Notes under the pieces: model-generated
What the model saw: the letters and a program-made list of their open reading frames with translations, nothing else
What the model was told of the DNA's origin: nothing
The model's database searches: none
Made by a program: the position numbers and the translations under genes
In this document: one piece after another, positions 1 through 8,354 of the stretch
How positions within the stretch are numbered: position 1 is the stretch's first letter
Layout of the letters: the number at the start of each line of letters is the position of its first letter
Source: Clostridia bacterium
Lineage (GTDB): Bacteria; Bacillota; Clostridia; Oscillospirales; CAG-272
Assembly: GCA_017461945.1 (NCBI GenBank)
Contig: JAFTSB010000011.1
Location: 1-64,000, forward strand
Direction of reading: 5' to 3'
DNA length: 64,000 nucleotides

Positions 1-42
1 GCCGATGATGAGGATCTTTTTCAAATCTGTTCTTTTTGCCAT
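1..42 (-). CDS. carB: Carbamoyl-phosphate synthase large subunit, N-terminal fragment
   Basis: Only the first 14 codons are inside the window; the gene continues beyond base 1. The translated start MAKRTDLKKILIIG matches the conserved N-terminus of CarB, which makes carbamoyl phosphate for pyrimidine and arginine synthesis and opens with an ATP-grasp nucleotide-binding segment. A GGAGGA ribosome site lies 8 bases upstream of the ATG. The gene starts 47 bases after the pyrC stop in the same direction, so the two are probably cotranscribed. The call rests on 14 residues plus the pyrimidine context. Confidence 0.72.
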   Translation of the reverse strand, partial: MAKRTDLKKILIIG

Positions 43-89
43 TTTCTCATTCCTCCGAATTTTTATGTCTGTAAATTGAATAACGTGTG

Positions 90-1313
90 TTAGTTTTTGT
101 CACGGTAGACCACGTTTCCGTCGCACACCGTCACAATATTCTTGCCGTAAAGCACGCGACCCGTAAAGGGGCTTGCCTTACCCTTGGATAAAAAGTCTGC
201 CGGGTCAACCGTATCGCTTGCATCCAGCTCCCAGATTGAAAACTCGTTGCCAAAGGGGATACCAAAGCGCTCTCTTGGGCGAACGGCCAGGGCATCCACA
301 ATGCGCGCCAGGCTCACCTTACCGGTTTTGACCAGATCGGTATACAGCACCGGGAAGGCGGTCTCCAGACCCACCACGCCAAAGGCGCTGCCTGCAAGGC
401 CCTTGGATTTTTCCTCAGCAGAGTGGGGGGCGTGGTCGGTGGCGATGCAATCAATGGTGCCGTCGATCAGACCCTGCAGCAGGGCCTCCCGATCCGCGGC
501 GCTACGCAGGGGCGGATTCATTTTAAAGCGGCCGTCCTCCTGCAGATCGCTGTCGTCCATCACCAGATAGTGGGGGCCGGTCTCGCAGGTCACGTCCAAG
601 CCCTTTTGCTTGGCCTCGCGGATCAGCTGCACCGTTTCTTTGGTGGAAATGTGGCAGACGTGATAGGCACAGCCGATCTCCTCTACCAGCTTCAGGTCGC
701 GGGCGACCTGGGCGTATTCGCTCTCAGAGCAAATGCCCTTATGGCCATGCGCCCGGGCGTATTCCCCTTCGTGAATATAGCCGCCGCGCAGCAGCTCGTT
801 GACCTCGCAATGGGCCACGATCATTTTGCCCAGCGCCTTTGCGCGCTTCATTGCCTCTCGCATCATCTCGTCGCCTTGCACGCCGCGACCGTCATCGGAA
901 AAGGCGATGACATGAGGTGCCATCCCCTCCAGATCGGCCAGCTCCTCCCCCTTCTGGCCCACGGTAATGGCGCCGTAAGGGTAAACGTGGACGGTGGCCT
1001 GCTGCTCGATCAGAGTCAGCTGCTCTCCCAGGTGCTGTACGCTATCGGGCACAGGGTTGAGATTGGGCATGGTGCAAACGGCGGTATAGCCGCCTCGCGC
1101 CGCTGCCGCAGAGCCCGATGCTACCGTTTCTTTATAAGAAAATCCCGGCTCACGAAAATGCACGTGCACATCGCAAAAGCCGGGAAAAACAGTATAACGG
1201 GCGGTATCGGTAACGCCCAGATCGGTTTTGGAAGAAAGAGAGGAAAGTGGAAAAGACCCGGTCGCCGTGACGGGAGTGGTGTCCATCATACAAGCCTGCG
1301 CCAGTTGCTTCAT
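90..1313 (-). CDS. pyrC: Dihydroorotase (class I)
   Basis: Dihydroorotase closes carbamoyl-aspartate to dihydroorotate, the third step of UMP synthesis, in the cytoplasm. The 407-residue product has the metal-binding DVHVHFREPG motif (HxH at residues 50 and 52) and a C-terminal ATDHAPH motif, both typical of zinc amidohydrolases of this class. The segment before HxH is slightly short for the family. The start was set at the ATG at 1313 because GGAGG sits just upstream; an earlier in-frame ATG at 1337 lacks a ribosome site. It leads a pyrC-carB transcript behind an attenuator-like leader. Confidence 0.93.
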   Translation of the reverse strand: MKQLAQACMMDTTPVTATGSFPLSSLSSKTDLGVTDTARYTVFPGFCDVHVHFREPGFSYKETVASGSAAAARGGYTAVCTMPNLNPVPDSVQHLGEQLTLIEQQATVHVYPYGAITVGQKGEELADLEGMAPHVIAFSDDGRGVQGDEMMREAMKRAKALGKMIVAHCEVNELLRGGYIHEGEYARAHGHKGICSESEYAQVARDLKLVEEIGCAYHVCHISTKETVQLIREAKQKGLDVTCETGPHYLVMDDSDLQEDGRFKMNPPLRSAADREALLQGLIDGTIDCIATDHAPHSAEEKSKGLAGSAFGVVGLETAFPVLYTDLVKTGKVSLARIVDALAVRPRERFGIPFGNEFSIWELDASDTVDPADFLSKGKASPFTGRVLYGKNIVTVCDGNVVYRDKN

Positions 1314-1388
1314 AGTTAACCTCCTGTAAAGTAACATAGAAAATACTCTGCACCGGATGTGCAGCTCAAATTCGTTTACTTAATTTTG

Positions 1389-1418
1389 AAAAAAAGGAAT
1401 CTTGCACGGCAAGACTCC
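1389..1418 (-). promoter_or_regulatory. Attenuator-like terminator in the pyrC leader
   Basis: On the minus strand a 10-bp stem with one G-U pair and a 3-base loop is followed by seven T residues, all between the promoter and the pyrC start. Upstream in the leader, GGCAAG could pair with CTTGCC of the terminator stem, giving an alternative fold. This architecture suggests transcription attenuation. PyrR is the usual regulator of such leaders in Firmicutes, but I cannot see a convincing PyrR loop consensus. Confidence 0.6.
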
Positions 1419-1473
1419 CACGCAAAAACACGCCGAATGCGGTTCCTTGCCCTTTTATATTATTGTTTTATAT

Positions 1474-1502
1474 ATTGTACTATAATCATTTTCATTTGTC
1501 AA
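1474..1502 (-). promoter_or_regulatory. Promoter of the pyrC-carB transcript
   Basis: TTGACA (1502-1497) and TACAAT (1479-1474) are separated by 17 bases on the minus strand, followed by a leader of about 150 bases that contains the attenuator-like hairpin. Confidence 0.75.
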
Positions 1503-1679
1503 GGGGATGATGCATGGATTTTTGACCTTTTTCGCCATAAGTTTTCAAAAAAGTGCCAAAGGGAGATGTAAAAGCCCGGGATGGCACCGCGAACCGTGTG
1601 CGCTGCCGGGATGTTGATCGGGGATAGGGCGAAACCTGCGAAAAGGGCGCGCTTGTTGCAAGCGCGCCCTTTGGCATGG
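1503..1679. other. Intergenic region upstream of pyrC with a dispersed-repeat relic
   Basis: No gene is visible. Bases about 1588-1630 resemble a short dispersed repeat (a GCGAAC...GCGC...ATGTTGATCG...GGAT pattern) that recurs near 39.85, 61.2 and 61.44 kb. The right end holds the terminator of the neighbouring lactonase-like gene. Confidence 0.4.
1645..1669 (-). terminator. Terminator of the UlaG-like gene
   Basis: A perfect 10-bp G+C-rich stem (GGGCGCGCTT with its complement) and a 5-base loop, followed on the minus strand by only four T residues. It begins 11 bases beyond the lactonase-like stop codon. Confidence 0.55.
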
Positions 1680-2507
1680 TCAATTCTTGGCGAACAGATA
1701 GCGCTCGCCGGGGGCAAAGATATGAAATCCCTGCCCGGGATTCAGGGTCTTTAAGGTATCTACAAAGTGGGCGGGATTCACGCCATTCACGTCGTAAAGG
1801 TCAAAATGGGTGGGGATCAGCAGTTTTGCGCCCACCTCCTTGGCAAGCAGCACCGCCTCGCGGCTGTCAAAGCAACCGATGATATCACACACCACCGTGC
1901 GATAATAATCCCGACCGTTGATGGGCAGCAGCAGCACATCCGCACCGGCAAGGCGCTGCGTAAGACCGGGATAGGGGCAACCGTCGCCGGCGTGGAACAG
2001 GACGGTATCGCCCAGCTCCAAACGGAAGCCCACCTCCAGATAGTTCCCTTCGCTATCGGTGTGCAGCTCTTCGTGGGCGGCAGGCAGGGCGGTGACCGCA
2101 AGGCCGGCGCCAAGGTCGGCTTTGACATCGGCCTTCAGCCCCAAAATGTCCGATTTTTTGATACCGTATGTAGAAATTGTCTCCACATTGGCGGCGGAAA
2201 CGATATACTTTGCCTTGTGATTGACCTTGGCCAGCACCGAAAGCGTATCGGGATCGGCGTGGTCAAAATGGGTGTGAGTGCAAAGCACAAAATCCACAAA
2301 ATCCAGCTCCTCGGCAGAAATGGGAGCAGGATACTTGCGCACCCATTGCACCTGTTCAGAGCAGCAATGGCGATCCACGTAATCCGACAGATAGCCGTCG
2401 ATCATCACGTAGGTGTTTTCGTACTTGATCAAAAAGCCCACCTGCCCCAAATAAAACAGGGCGATCTGTCCCTTGGCCAGCTGTGTGTTTAAAATCTTTT
2501 CTCTCAT
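1680..2507 (-). CDS. Metallo-beta-lactamase-fold hydrolase, UlaG-like
   Basis: A 275-residue cytoplasmic protein with the metal-binding CTHTHFDHADP motif and a later HAGDG, as in the UlaG (L-ascorbate-6-phosphate lactonase) branch of the metallo-beta-lactamase fold. The ATG at 2507 follows a GGAGGGG ribosome site; the longer frame would begin inside the operator. It is divergent from the ROK repressor across a shared palindromic operator, so it probably belongs to the carbohydrate regulon. Ring-opening of a sugar-phosphate lactone is a family-based guess; phosphodiester or N-acyl hydrolysis are alternatives. Confidence 0.72.
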   Translation of the reverse strand: MREKILNTQLAKGQIALFYLGQVGFLIKYENTYVMIDGYLSDYVDRHCCSEQVQWVRKYPAPISAEELDFVDFVLCTHTHFDHADPDTLSVLAKVNHKAKYIVSAANVETISTYGIKKSDILGLKADVKADLGAGLAVTALPAAHEELHTDSEGNYLEVGFRLELGDTVLFHAGDGCPYPGLTQRLAGADVLLLPINGRDYYRTVVCDIIGCFDSREAVLLAKEVGAKLLIPTHFDLYDVNGVNPAHFVDTLKTLNPGQGFHIFAPGERYLFAKN

Positions 2508-2523
2508 ATTTTCCCCTCCACTG

Positions 2524-2552
2524 TTGACAATTATATCACGCGGTGATATAAT
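2524..2552 (+). promoter_or_regulatory. Consensus promoter of the ROK repressor operon
   Basis: A perfect TTGACA (2524-2529) and perfect TATAAT (2547-2552) are spaced by 17 bases. Almost the whole promoter lies under a perfect palindrome. A second TATAAT reads on the minus strand at 2535-2530, so the region is probably a two-way promoter serving the lactonase-like gene too. Confidence 0.85.
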
Positions 2553-2555
2553 TGT
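2527..2555. promoter_or_regulatory. Palindromic operator, probable ROK-repressor site
   Basis: A perfect 13-bp inverted repeat (left arm ACAATTATATCAC) with a 3-base GCG centre covers the spacer and -10 box of the plus-strand promoter and a -10 box on the opposite strand. Binding there would block both directions. The adjacent divergent ROK gene makes autoregulation the simplest reading; binding is inferred. Confidence 0.8.
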
Positions 2556-2572
2556 AGCATCCAGCGTATCAA

Positions 2573-3676
2573 ATGTCAATAGCGAGCGTGAAAAAGATGA
2601 AAAAATATTTAAACCAACAGGATATGCGCGACCTGAATCTGACCGGCGTATTTTCGCTGATCAAACGGGCAGGCCCCCTTACACGGCGACAGATCGAGGC
2701 GGAAATGTCGTTGAGCTGGGGCGCGGTCTCCAACATCACGGCCCTTTTATTAAAGGAGGGATACGTAAAGGAGGTCAAGGCCACCGCCACCCCCGGCGCA
2801 GGGCGCACCCCCATTGCCCTGTGCGTGAATACCGATGGGTATTTGCTGATGGGATTGGATGTGAACCGCTCCGGCCTTGGCGGTGTTCTGACCGATCTGA
2901 CCGGTGCGCCGGTTTGCACCTTACAGCACGAGCCACCCGAGGGCGACCGCGAGGAATGGATCGCCGCCATTACGGCGTTGATCCGCGATCTGCTGCAGCA
3001 GGCCGGTGACCGCCCCGTGATGGCCATTGGCATTGCCATGCAGGGTGCGGTGGACGCCGATCGCGGCATTGCCGCCACCTTCCCTGCCGCAGGCTGGCAG
3101 GACGTTCCCCTGGCCGCTATGCTTTCTGATATTTTTTCCCTGCCTGTATATTTGGAGCATGACCCCGACTGCTTGCTTTACGCTGCCTTGGCCGAGCGCC
3201 GGCTGCAGGATGCCATTCTGCTTCGTATCGACCGCGGCATCGGTATGGCCGTAATGCTGGAGGGGCAGATCTGGAAGCGCTTTGGTGCTTTGGAGATCGG
3301 CGCCACCGTCAACGGCGGCCTCCCATTGCAGGAGGTTGCCACCACGCAGGGCATGAGTCAACGCGCCGGTCGCCCCTTTCGGGAGCTGGCTGAGGCCGCC
3401 CACAAGGGAGAACCCGCGGCGCTTGCCCTGTTTGAGCAGGCCGCCGCGCATTTGGGCGCAGCCATTGCCAACGCCGTCACCGTGTTCAACGTCAGCGAAT
3501 GTCTGCTGTGCGGCAAGATGCTGCAGCACGGTGATCTGCTGCTCTCCCCCCTCACAAAAGCCGCCAAGGACTATACCCCGGGGCGGCAGCTGTGCATTTC
3601 CACCACCGACGTGGGGAACGCCGCCATCGGCGCCGCCAAGCTGGCCGCCGAGCGCCATATCATTCACATTGATTGA
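2573..3676 (+). CDS. ROK-family transcriptional repressor (NagC/XylR type)
   Basis: A 367-residue protein with an N-terminal winged helix (residues about 15-75: LTRRQIEAEMSLSWGAVSN region) followed by a ROK sugar-kinase-like domain, including GIAMQGAVD and EHDPD segments. Such proteins repress sugar-catabolic genes and release DNA on binding a sugar or sugar phosphate. The start is uncertain: ATG 2573 has no clear ribosome site, and GTG 2588 or ATG 2597 are alternatives. It is the first gene of a six-gene plus-strand run, and its own promoter overlaps a perfect palindrome. The effector is unknown. Confidence 0.88.
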   Translation: MSIASVKKMKKYLNQQDMRDLNLTGVFSLIKRAGPLTRRQIEAEMSLSWGAVSNITALLLKEGYVKEVKATATPGAGRTPIALCVNTDGYLLMGLDVNRSGLGGVLTDLTGAPVCTLQHEPPEGDREEWIAAITALIRDLLQQAGDRPVMAIGIAMQGAVDADRGIAATFPAAGWQDVPLAAMLSDIFSLPVYLEHDPDCLLYAALAERRLQDAILLRIDRGIGMAVMLEGQIWKRFGALEIGATVNGGLPLQEVATTQGMSQRAGRPFRELAEAAHKGEPAALALFEQAAAHLGAAIANAVTVFNVSECLLCGKMLQHGDLLLSPLTKAAKDYTPGRQLCISTTDVGNAAIGAAKLAAERHIIHID

Positions 3677-3714
3677 AAAATTCATACACGTATATTAAAA
3701 TTGGAGGAATATCT

Positions 3715-4731
3715 ATGAAGGCTATCGTTGTAAAAAAGCCGGGCGAGGTCGCCCTTTGCGAGCGACCGTTGCCCACCCCTCCCGCCGGCTTTGCCCGTAT
3801 CAAGGTCAAAGCTGCCGCCATCTGTGCCACCGATCTGGAGGTGATCGACGGTAACATCCCTGCCAACTATCCGCTGATCCCGGGTCACGAATGGAGCGGC
3901 ATTGTAGATGCCGTGGGTGACCCTGCCGACAAGGATTGGGTTGGCAAGGCCGTGATCGGCAGCAGCGACGTGGTCTGCCTGAAATGCCCTGCCTGCCGCA
4001 GCGGCAACTGGCGCTATTGTAAGGAATTTGAGGAGATCGGCTTTCGGCGCGACGGCGCTTACGGCGAGTATTTTCTGGCTCCCGTTTACGGACTTTGCGA
4101 AAAACCCGATCACGTTCCCTTTGACACAGCCGCCCTGTGCGAGCCCCTTGGCGTGGCACTGGGCACCTTGAAAAAGGCCGATGCCGCCTTTGGGCAATCC
4201 CTTGTAATCTACGGTGCCGGCTCCATCGGCCTTTGTATGCTGGCCGCCGCCAAGGCCATGGGACTTGGCAAGACCGTGGTCATTGCCACCTCCACCGCAC
4301 GTCTGTCGGTGGCAAAGGAAATGGGCGCGGACTATACCATTGCCACGAAAGAGCAGGACGCCTTGGCAGAGGTCAAGCGCTTGTTCCCGGACGGGGTAGA
4401 CCTGGTAGTGGATGCCACCGGCATAGAGGAATGCATTCAGAACTCTCTGAAAATGGCGCGCAAGGGCGGCACCATTGCGCTGGCCGGCTATGGACGCGGC
4501 AAGCAAATGAGTATTCGCATGGACGACATCCACATCAACAACCTGCGCGTGGTAGGTGCCGGCAACAACTGGAATCAGCACGCCACCGCCCTGCAGCTGA
4601 TGGCCGAGGGCAAGGTGGATCTTTCGCCCTTTATCTCAGCACGCCTTTGCCGCGAGGAATTTCAGACGGGTCTGGATCTGGCGCGAAACCGCCCCGTGGG
4701 CTTTGTAAAGGCATTGTTCATCCATGAATAA
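3715..4731 (+). CDS. Zinc-containing medium-chain alcohol/polyol dehydrogenase
   Basis: A 338-residue MDR-superfamily dehydrogenase. Catalytic zinc ligands are visible as C37 and the GHE pair at H58-E59; the structural-zinc lobe has C88, C91, C94 and C102. A Rossmann glycine motif (YGAGSIG) lies near residue 165. It resembles sorbitol/threonine dehydrogenases and should oxidise a secondary alcohol of a polyol or sugar with NAD(P)+. GGAGG precedes the ATG at 3715. It overlaps the kinase gene by 8 bases, so the pair is translationally coupled. The substrate is not readable. Confidence 0.87.
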   Translation: MKAIVVKKPGEVALCERPLPTPPAGFARIKVKAAAICATDLEVIDGNIPANYPLIPGHEWSGIVDAVGDPADKDWVGKAVIGSSDVVCLKCPACRSGNWRYCKEFEEIGFRRDGAYGEYFLAPVYGLCEKPDHVPFDTAALCEPLGVALGTLKKADAAFGQSLVIYGAGSIGLCMLAAAKAMGLGKTVVIATSTARLSVAKEMGADYTIATKEQDALAEVKRLFPDGVDLVVDATGIEECIQNSLKMARKGGTIALAGYGRGKQMSIRMDDIHINNLRVVGAGNNWNQHATALQLMAEGKVDLSPFISARLCREEFQTGLDLARNRPVGFVKALFIHE

Positions 4732-6103
4732 GGCTTTGCTTGGCATCGACCTTGGCACCTCGTCGGTAAAGGTACTGCTCCGCCACGGGGACGGCAGACT
4801 GGAAAAAGCCAAGGCTACGTATGCAGAAATTTCACCCAATGGCTGGTTAAATGCCATAAAAACAGCACTACGTATGCTGGATTTGCGTGACATTGGCGCC
4901 ATTGGGCTGTCGGCGCAGACCGGCACTTATATCGTCAACGGCAAAAACGTGATCGGCTGGGGTGACAGCGCCGGAAAAGAGGAATTGCCCCGCGTACGGG
5001 GTGCGTTTTCACCGGATACGTTCCTTGCCGAGATCGGGATGCCCCACCCGGCGATGACCTCCTATCCTCTCCCCCGATTGCTCTATATCAAGGAGCATTT
5101 TGACCGGGTACAAAGTGTGTGTCAGCCCAAGGATCTGATCTGCGCCTACCTCACGGGCACGTGCTGCAGCGATGTCTGGACCTGGCGCGGTCTTGCCTGC
5201 CCGGAAAAGGGTGGCTACAGTCTCCCCCTTTTGCAGTCGCTGGGGCTGGACCCCGCCTGGCTGCCCCCGTTGCGCGGGGCAGATGCGGTAATCGGCAACG
5301 TGACCGATGCCGTTGCCGCCGAGACCGGTTTGCCCGCAGGCACCCCCGTGGTGGCCGGTCTGAACGACTTTTTCGCCGGCCTTGTGGGGATGGGTGTGCC
5401 GATGTGTGCCCCCCTGTTTGATATCACGGGCACCAGCGAGCATTTTGGCGTTATTGAGAACGCACTTTCCGCCAGCACGCCCCTTGTGGCAGGGCGGTAT
5501 CTCACCGATTTTGTTCATTACGGCGGCACGGCCTCCAGCGGCCCCTCCTTGGCCTTTGCCCTGAAGGAGTTGGGTGCCGTCAGCGGCGATCCGGCAGACT
5601 ATCTGGCCGCCGATCCCCCCTTGTTCTTGCCTTATCTGAATGGCGAGCGCGCCCCCATCTTTGATCCCCACGCCAAGGGCGTTTTCTTTGGTATGGGCAA
5701 GGATTGCACCAAGGAGCTGATGTCCTATGCCGTGCTGGAGGGCGTGGCCTTTAGTATCTATCACATTGCCAAGCACCTGGGGCAGTTGCCCAAGGGTGAT
5801 GTGCTGCTGGGCGGCGGTGCCGCAAACGATGGGCTGCTATGCAGCATCAAGGCCACCCTGTTTGACCGCTGCTTTGTGGCACCGGCAGAAAGCGACACCT
5901 CGGCCTTGGGTGCCGCGATGATGGCCGGCCTTGGGATAGGCACATTTGCCGACCTCACCAAGGCCACAACGGCCTGTGTGCAAATGGGCACGGTGCATCC
6001 CCCTCTGCCCCATCTGCGCGAGAAGCTGCTTGCACGCTTTGCTATTTACGAAAAGCTTTACCCGGCTATGAAGCCATATTTTGAAGAATGGAAGGAAATT
6101 TAA
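4724..6103 (+). CDS. FGGY-family carbohydrate kinase
   Basis: A 459-residue two-domain sugar kinase. The N-terminal phosphate loop GIDLGTSSVK, the central GLNDFFAGLVGMG, the ITGTSEHFG segment and the C-terminal LLGGGAAN motif match the FGGY fold (xylulose, gluconate, glycerol and related kinases). It should phosphorylate a ketose, polyol or aldonate using ATP. Its start lies inside the end of the preceding dehydrogenase gene. Specificity within the family cannot be assigned, and the divergent sequence does not look like a standard XylB or GlpK. Confidence 0.85.
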   Translation: MNKALLGIDLGTSSVKVLLRHGDGRLEKAKATYAEISPNGWLNAIKTALRMLDLRDIGAIGLSAQTGTYIVNGKNVIGWGDSAGKEELPRVRGAFSPDTFLAEIGMPHPAMTSYPLPRLLYIKEHFDRVQSVCQPKDLICAYLTGTCCSDVWTWRGLACPEKGGYSLPLLQSLGLDPAWLPPLRGADAVIGNVTDAVAAETGLPAGTPVVAGLNDFFAGLVGMGVPMCAPLFDITGTSEHFGVIENALSASTPLVAGRYLTDFVHYGGTASSGPSLAFALKELGAVSGDPADYLAADPPLFLPYLNGERAPIFDPHAKGVFFGMGKDCTKELMSYAVLEGVAFSIYHIAKHLGQLPKGDVLLGGGAANDGLLCSIKATLFDRCFVAPAESDTSALGAAMMAGLGIGTFADLTKATTACVQMGTVHPPLPHLREKLLARFAIYEKLYPAMKPYFEEWKEI

Positions 6104-6105
6104 CC

Positions 6106-7275
6106 ATGCGTTGTGTTATTTTTGGTGCGGGCAAGATCGCCCGCGGCTTTATCGGTCATCTGCTGTATCTGAACAACATTCCCTTTACCTTTGTGGAAAA
6201 GGCCGACGGCCTGGTGGATCTGATCAACCGGCGCGGTGCCTATACCGTTAACGTGCTGGGCGCCCCTGAAAAGAATTGTGTGGTCCAGGGTGCCCGTGCG
6301 CTTCGCTTTGACCAAAAGGAGGAGATCGCCAAGGCCATTGCCGAGGCCGATGCGGTCTTTAACGCCGTGGGTGGCAAAAATCTGGGAGATATCGTTCCCC
6401 TGCTCACCGCCGGCATCGAGGCCAAGGCCAAGGTGGGCGGCACCATCAACTTTGTCACCTGCGAGAACTGGAAAAAGCCTGCCGACATTCTGCGCGACGG
6501 CATTGCAAGCACCATCAGCGATGAAGCGCGCGCCTATTTTGAAACGAGTGTTGGCATTACCGAGGCGGTGATCATGCGTTCTGCCATTGAATCCGATGCG
6601 GAGCTGCTGAAGCAAGACCCCCTGATCGTCAACGTGCAGGATTTTTGGGAGCTGCCCGTAGATGCCTCCCGCCTTGTGGGCGAGCTGCCCCCCATCAAGG
6701 AGCTGAAGCTGATCCCCGAATTCACCGGCTTTCTGGAGCGCAAGTTCTACACCTACAATGCCGCCAACGGCACCGTCTCCTTCCTTGGCGCACTGCTGGG
6801 CTATGAAAAGATCGCCGATGCCGCCCACGACGAGTGGATCTTGAAAATCTTGGATGGCGTTTACAGCGAGACCGCCCGTGCACTCTCGGCCAAGCACAGC
6901 TTCCCCTTGGAGGAGCAGTTGGCCTTTACGCTGACCTCCAAGCGCAAGCTGCAGGATTATACCATTGTGGACTTTATCGAGCGCAACGCCCGTGACCCCT
7001 TGCGCAAGCTGGGGCCCGATGACCGTTTGGTGGGCTCGGCACGACTGGTAGAAAGCTATGGCATCGTGCCCGAAAATCTGGCCACCGCCATCGCTGCCGC
7101 CATCCACTATGTCAGCCCCGGGGATGAGTTTGCCGTGGAGCTGGGGCGGATGCGCCGCGAGGATGGCATTGATGCCATTTTGGAAAACGTCTGCAAGCTG
7201 GATCCCAAGGGATCGCTTGCTATGCTGGTAAAAGAAAAAATTGAAATGCTGAAAGGATTGGGCTATATCAAATGA
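6106..7275 (+). CDS. Mannitol-1-phosphate 5-dehydrogenase-like protein (copy 1)
   Basis: A 389-residue polyol-phosphate dehydrogenase of the MtlD / long-chain mannitol dehydrogenase family. The NAD-binding motif FGAGKIARGF is at the N-terminus and the ERKFYTYNAANG segment corresponds to the catalytic lysine region. Family members interconvert a hexitol phosphate and a ketose phosphate. The ATG at 6106 follows AAGGAA; the longer frame from 6088 lacks a site. The gene ends inside the start of a paralogue (ATGA overlap). With no mtlA PTS gene nearby, a role in mannitol uptake is doubtful. Confidence 0.83.
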   Translation: MRCVIFGAGKIARGFIGHLLYLNNIPFTFVEKADGLVDLINRRGAYTVNVLGAPEKNCVVQGARALRFDQKEEIAKAIAEADAVFNAVGGKNLGDIVPLLTAGIEAKAKVGGTINFVTCENWKKPADILRDGIASTISDEARAYFETSVGITEAVIMRSAIESDAELLKQDPLIVNVQDFWELPVDASRLVGELPPIKELKLIPEFTGFLERKFYTYNAANGTVSFLGALLGYEKIADAAHDEWILKILDGVYSETARALSAKHSFPLEEQLAFTLTSKRKLQDYTIVDFIERNARDPLRKLGPDDRLVGSARLVESYGIVPENLATAIAAAIHYVSPGDEFAVELGRMRREDGIDAILENVCKLDPKGSLAMLVKEKIEMLKGLGYIK

Positions 7276-8339
7276 GCGTTACGGTGATCGGTGCCGGTAA
7301 AACCGGCAGAGGATTTTTGGCAAGACTGCTGGCCGAGGGCGGTAAGCAGGTACAATTCATTGACAAGGATGCGGCACTGGTAGCCGCAATGAACGCAAAA
7401 ACAGCATTCCGTATTCAATTTTTTGGTGGCAAGCGCCCCGATTTCACGGTGACAAACTACACCGCCGCCACCTGGGAGCAGGTGCAAAAAATAGAGAATG
7501 AGCTGATCTTGGTCTCGGTCTGCGGCCCCAATCTTGCCGACGTGGGCGCGGCGCTGCGCCAGCGTCTGGACCCCCAAAAGCACTACTATATCATCACCGC
7601 CGAAAACTCCTCAAAGCCTGCCAAGGTCTTGAAGGAGGCCATCGGTCTTTCCAACGTATCGGTCAGCGAATCCACCGTATTCTGCACCACCATCGAGGGG
7701 GAGGGTGAGCTGAATATCGCCTCGGAAAACTATCCTTATCTCCAATGCGATGCCGACCTGCTGGAGGGCTATTGCCCCGATGTAGAGACCATCCGCCCCG
7801 TTGGCGAATTTGGCAATTTTCTCACCCGAAAGCTGTTCACCTACAATGCCGCCAGCTGCGTGATCGCCTATCTCGGCTGGCTGCGTGGCTACACCGATTA
7901 CGGTGCAGCCGCCAACGACCCCGACATTCTGACCCTGCTGGATCGCAACTACGCCGCCACCAACAAGGCCCTTTGCGCCGAGTTTGGCTATGAGGCGAAC
8001 GACCAGGCCGAGTTTGCCGCTCTTTCCAAGGTGAAATTCACCGATCGCACCATTGTAGACACCGTGGCCCGAAACGCCCGTGAGCCCCAAAGAAAGCTGG
8101 GGGCAGCCGAGCGCGTCATCGGCCCGATGCTGCTGCTGCACAAATACGGCGAGGATTGCTCTGTGCTGGAAATGACCGCCGCCGCTATGCTGTGCTATGA
8201 CAACGAGGGCGAGGACAAGTGGCGCGCCATCAAGGCCGAAAAGACCCCCCAGCAGATTCTGTGTGAGATCGGCGGCCTGCCTGCAGATCACCCCTGCTTT
8301 GCGCGGATCATGGCGCATTATCACGCCTTTCACAAATAA
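7272..8339 (+). CDS. Mannitol-1-phosphate 5-dehydrogenase-like protein (copy 2)
   Basis: A 355-residue paralogue of the upstream gene, sharing the N-terminal glycine motif (GAGKTGRGF) and TRKLFTYNAASC in the catalytic lysine region, but clearly diverged elsewhere. It overlaps the upstream gene by four bases, so stoichiometric production of the two is likely. They could form a heteromer or act on two consecutive substrates; both are inferences. An orphan mannitol-1-phosphate dehydrogenase is the nearest family description. Confidence 0.8.
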   Translation: MSVTVIGAGKTGRGFLARLLAEGGKQVQFIDKDAALVAAMNAKTAFRIQFFGGKRPDFTVTNYTAATWEQVQKIENELILVSVCGPNLADVGAALRQRLDPQKHYYIITAENSSKPAKVLKEAIGLSNVSVSESTVFCTTIEGEGELNIASENYPYLQCDADLLEGYCPDVETIRPVGEFGNFLTRKLFTYNAASCVIAYLGWLRGYTDYGAAANDPDILTLLDRNYAATNKALCAEFGYEANDQAEFAALSKVKFTDRTIVDTVARNAREPQRKLGAAERVIGPMLLLHKYGEDCSVLEMTAAAMLCYDNEGEDKWRAIKAEKTPQQILCEIGGLPADHPCFARIMAHYHAFHK

Positions 8340-8354
8340 AAAAGGAGAGCAGCT

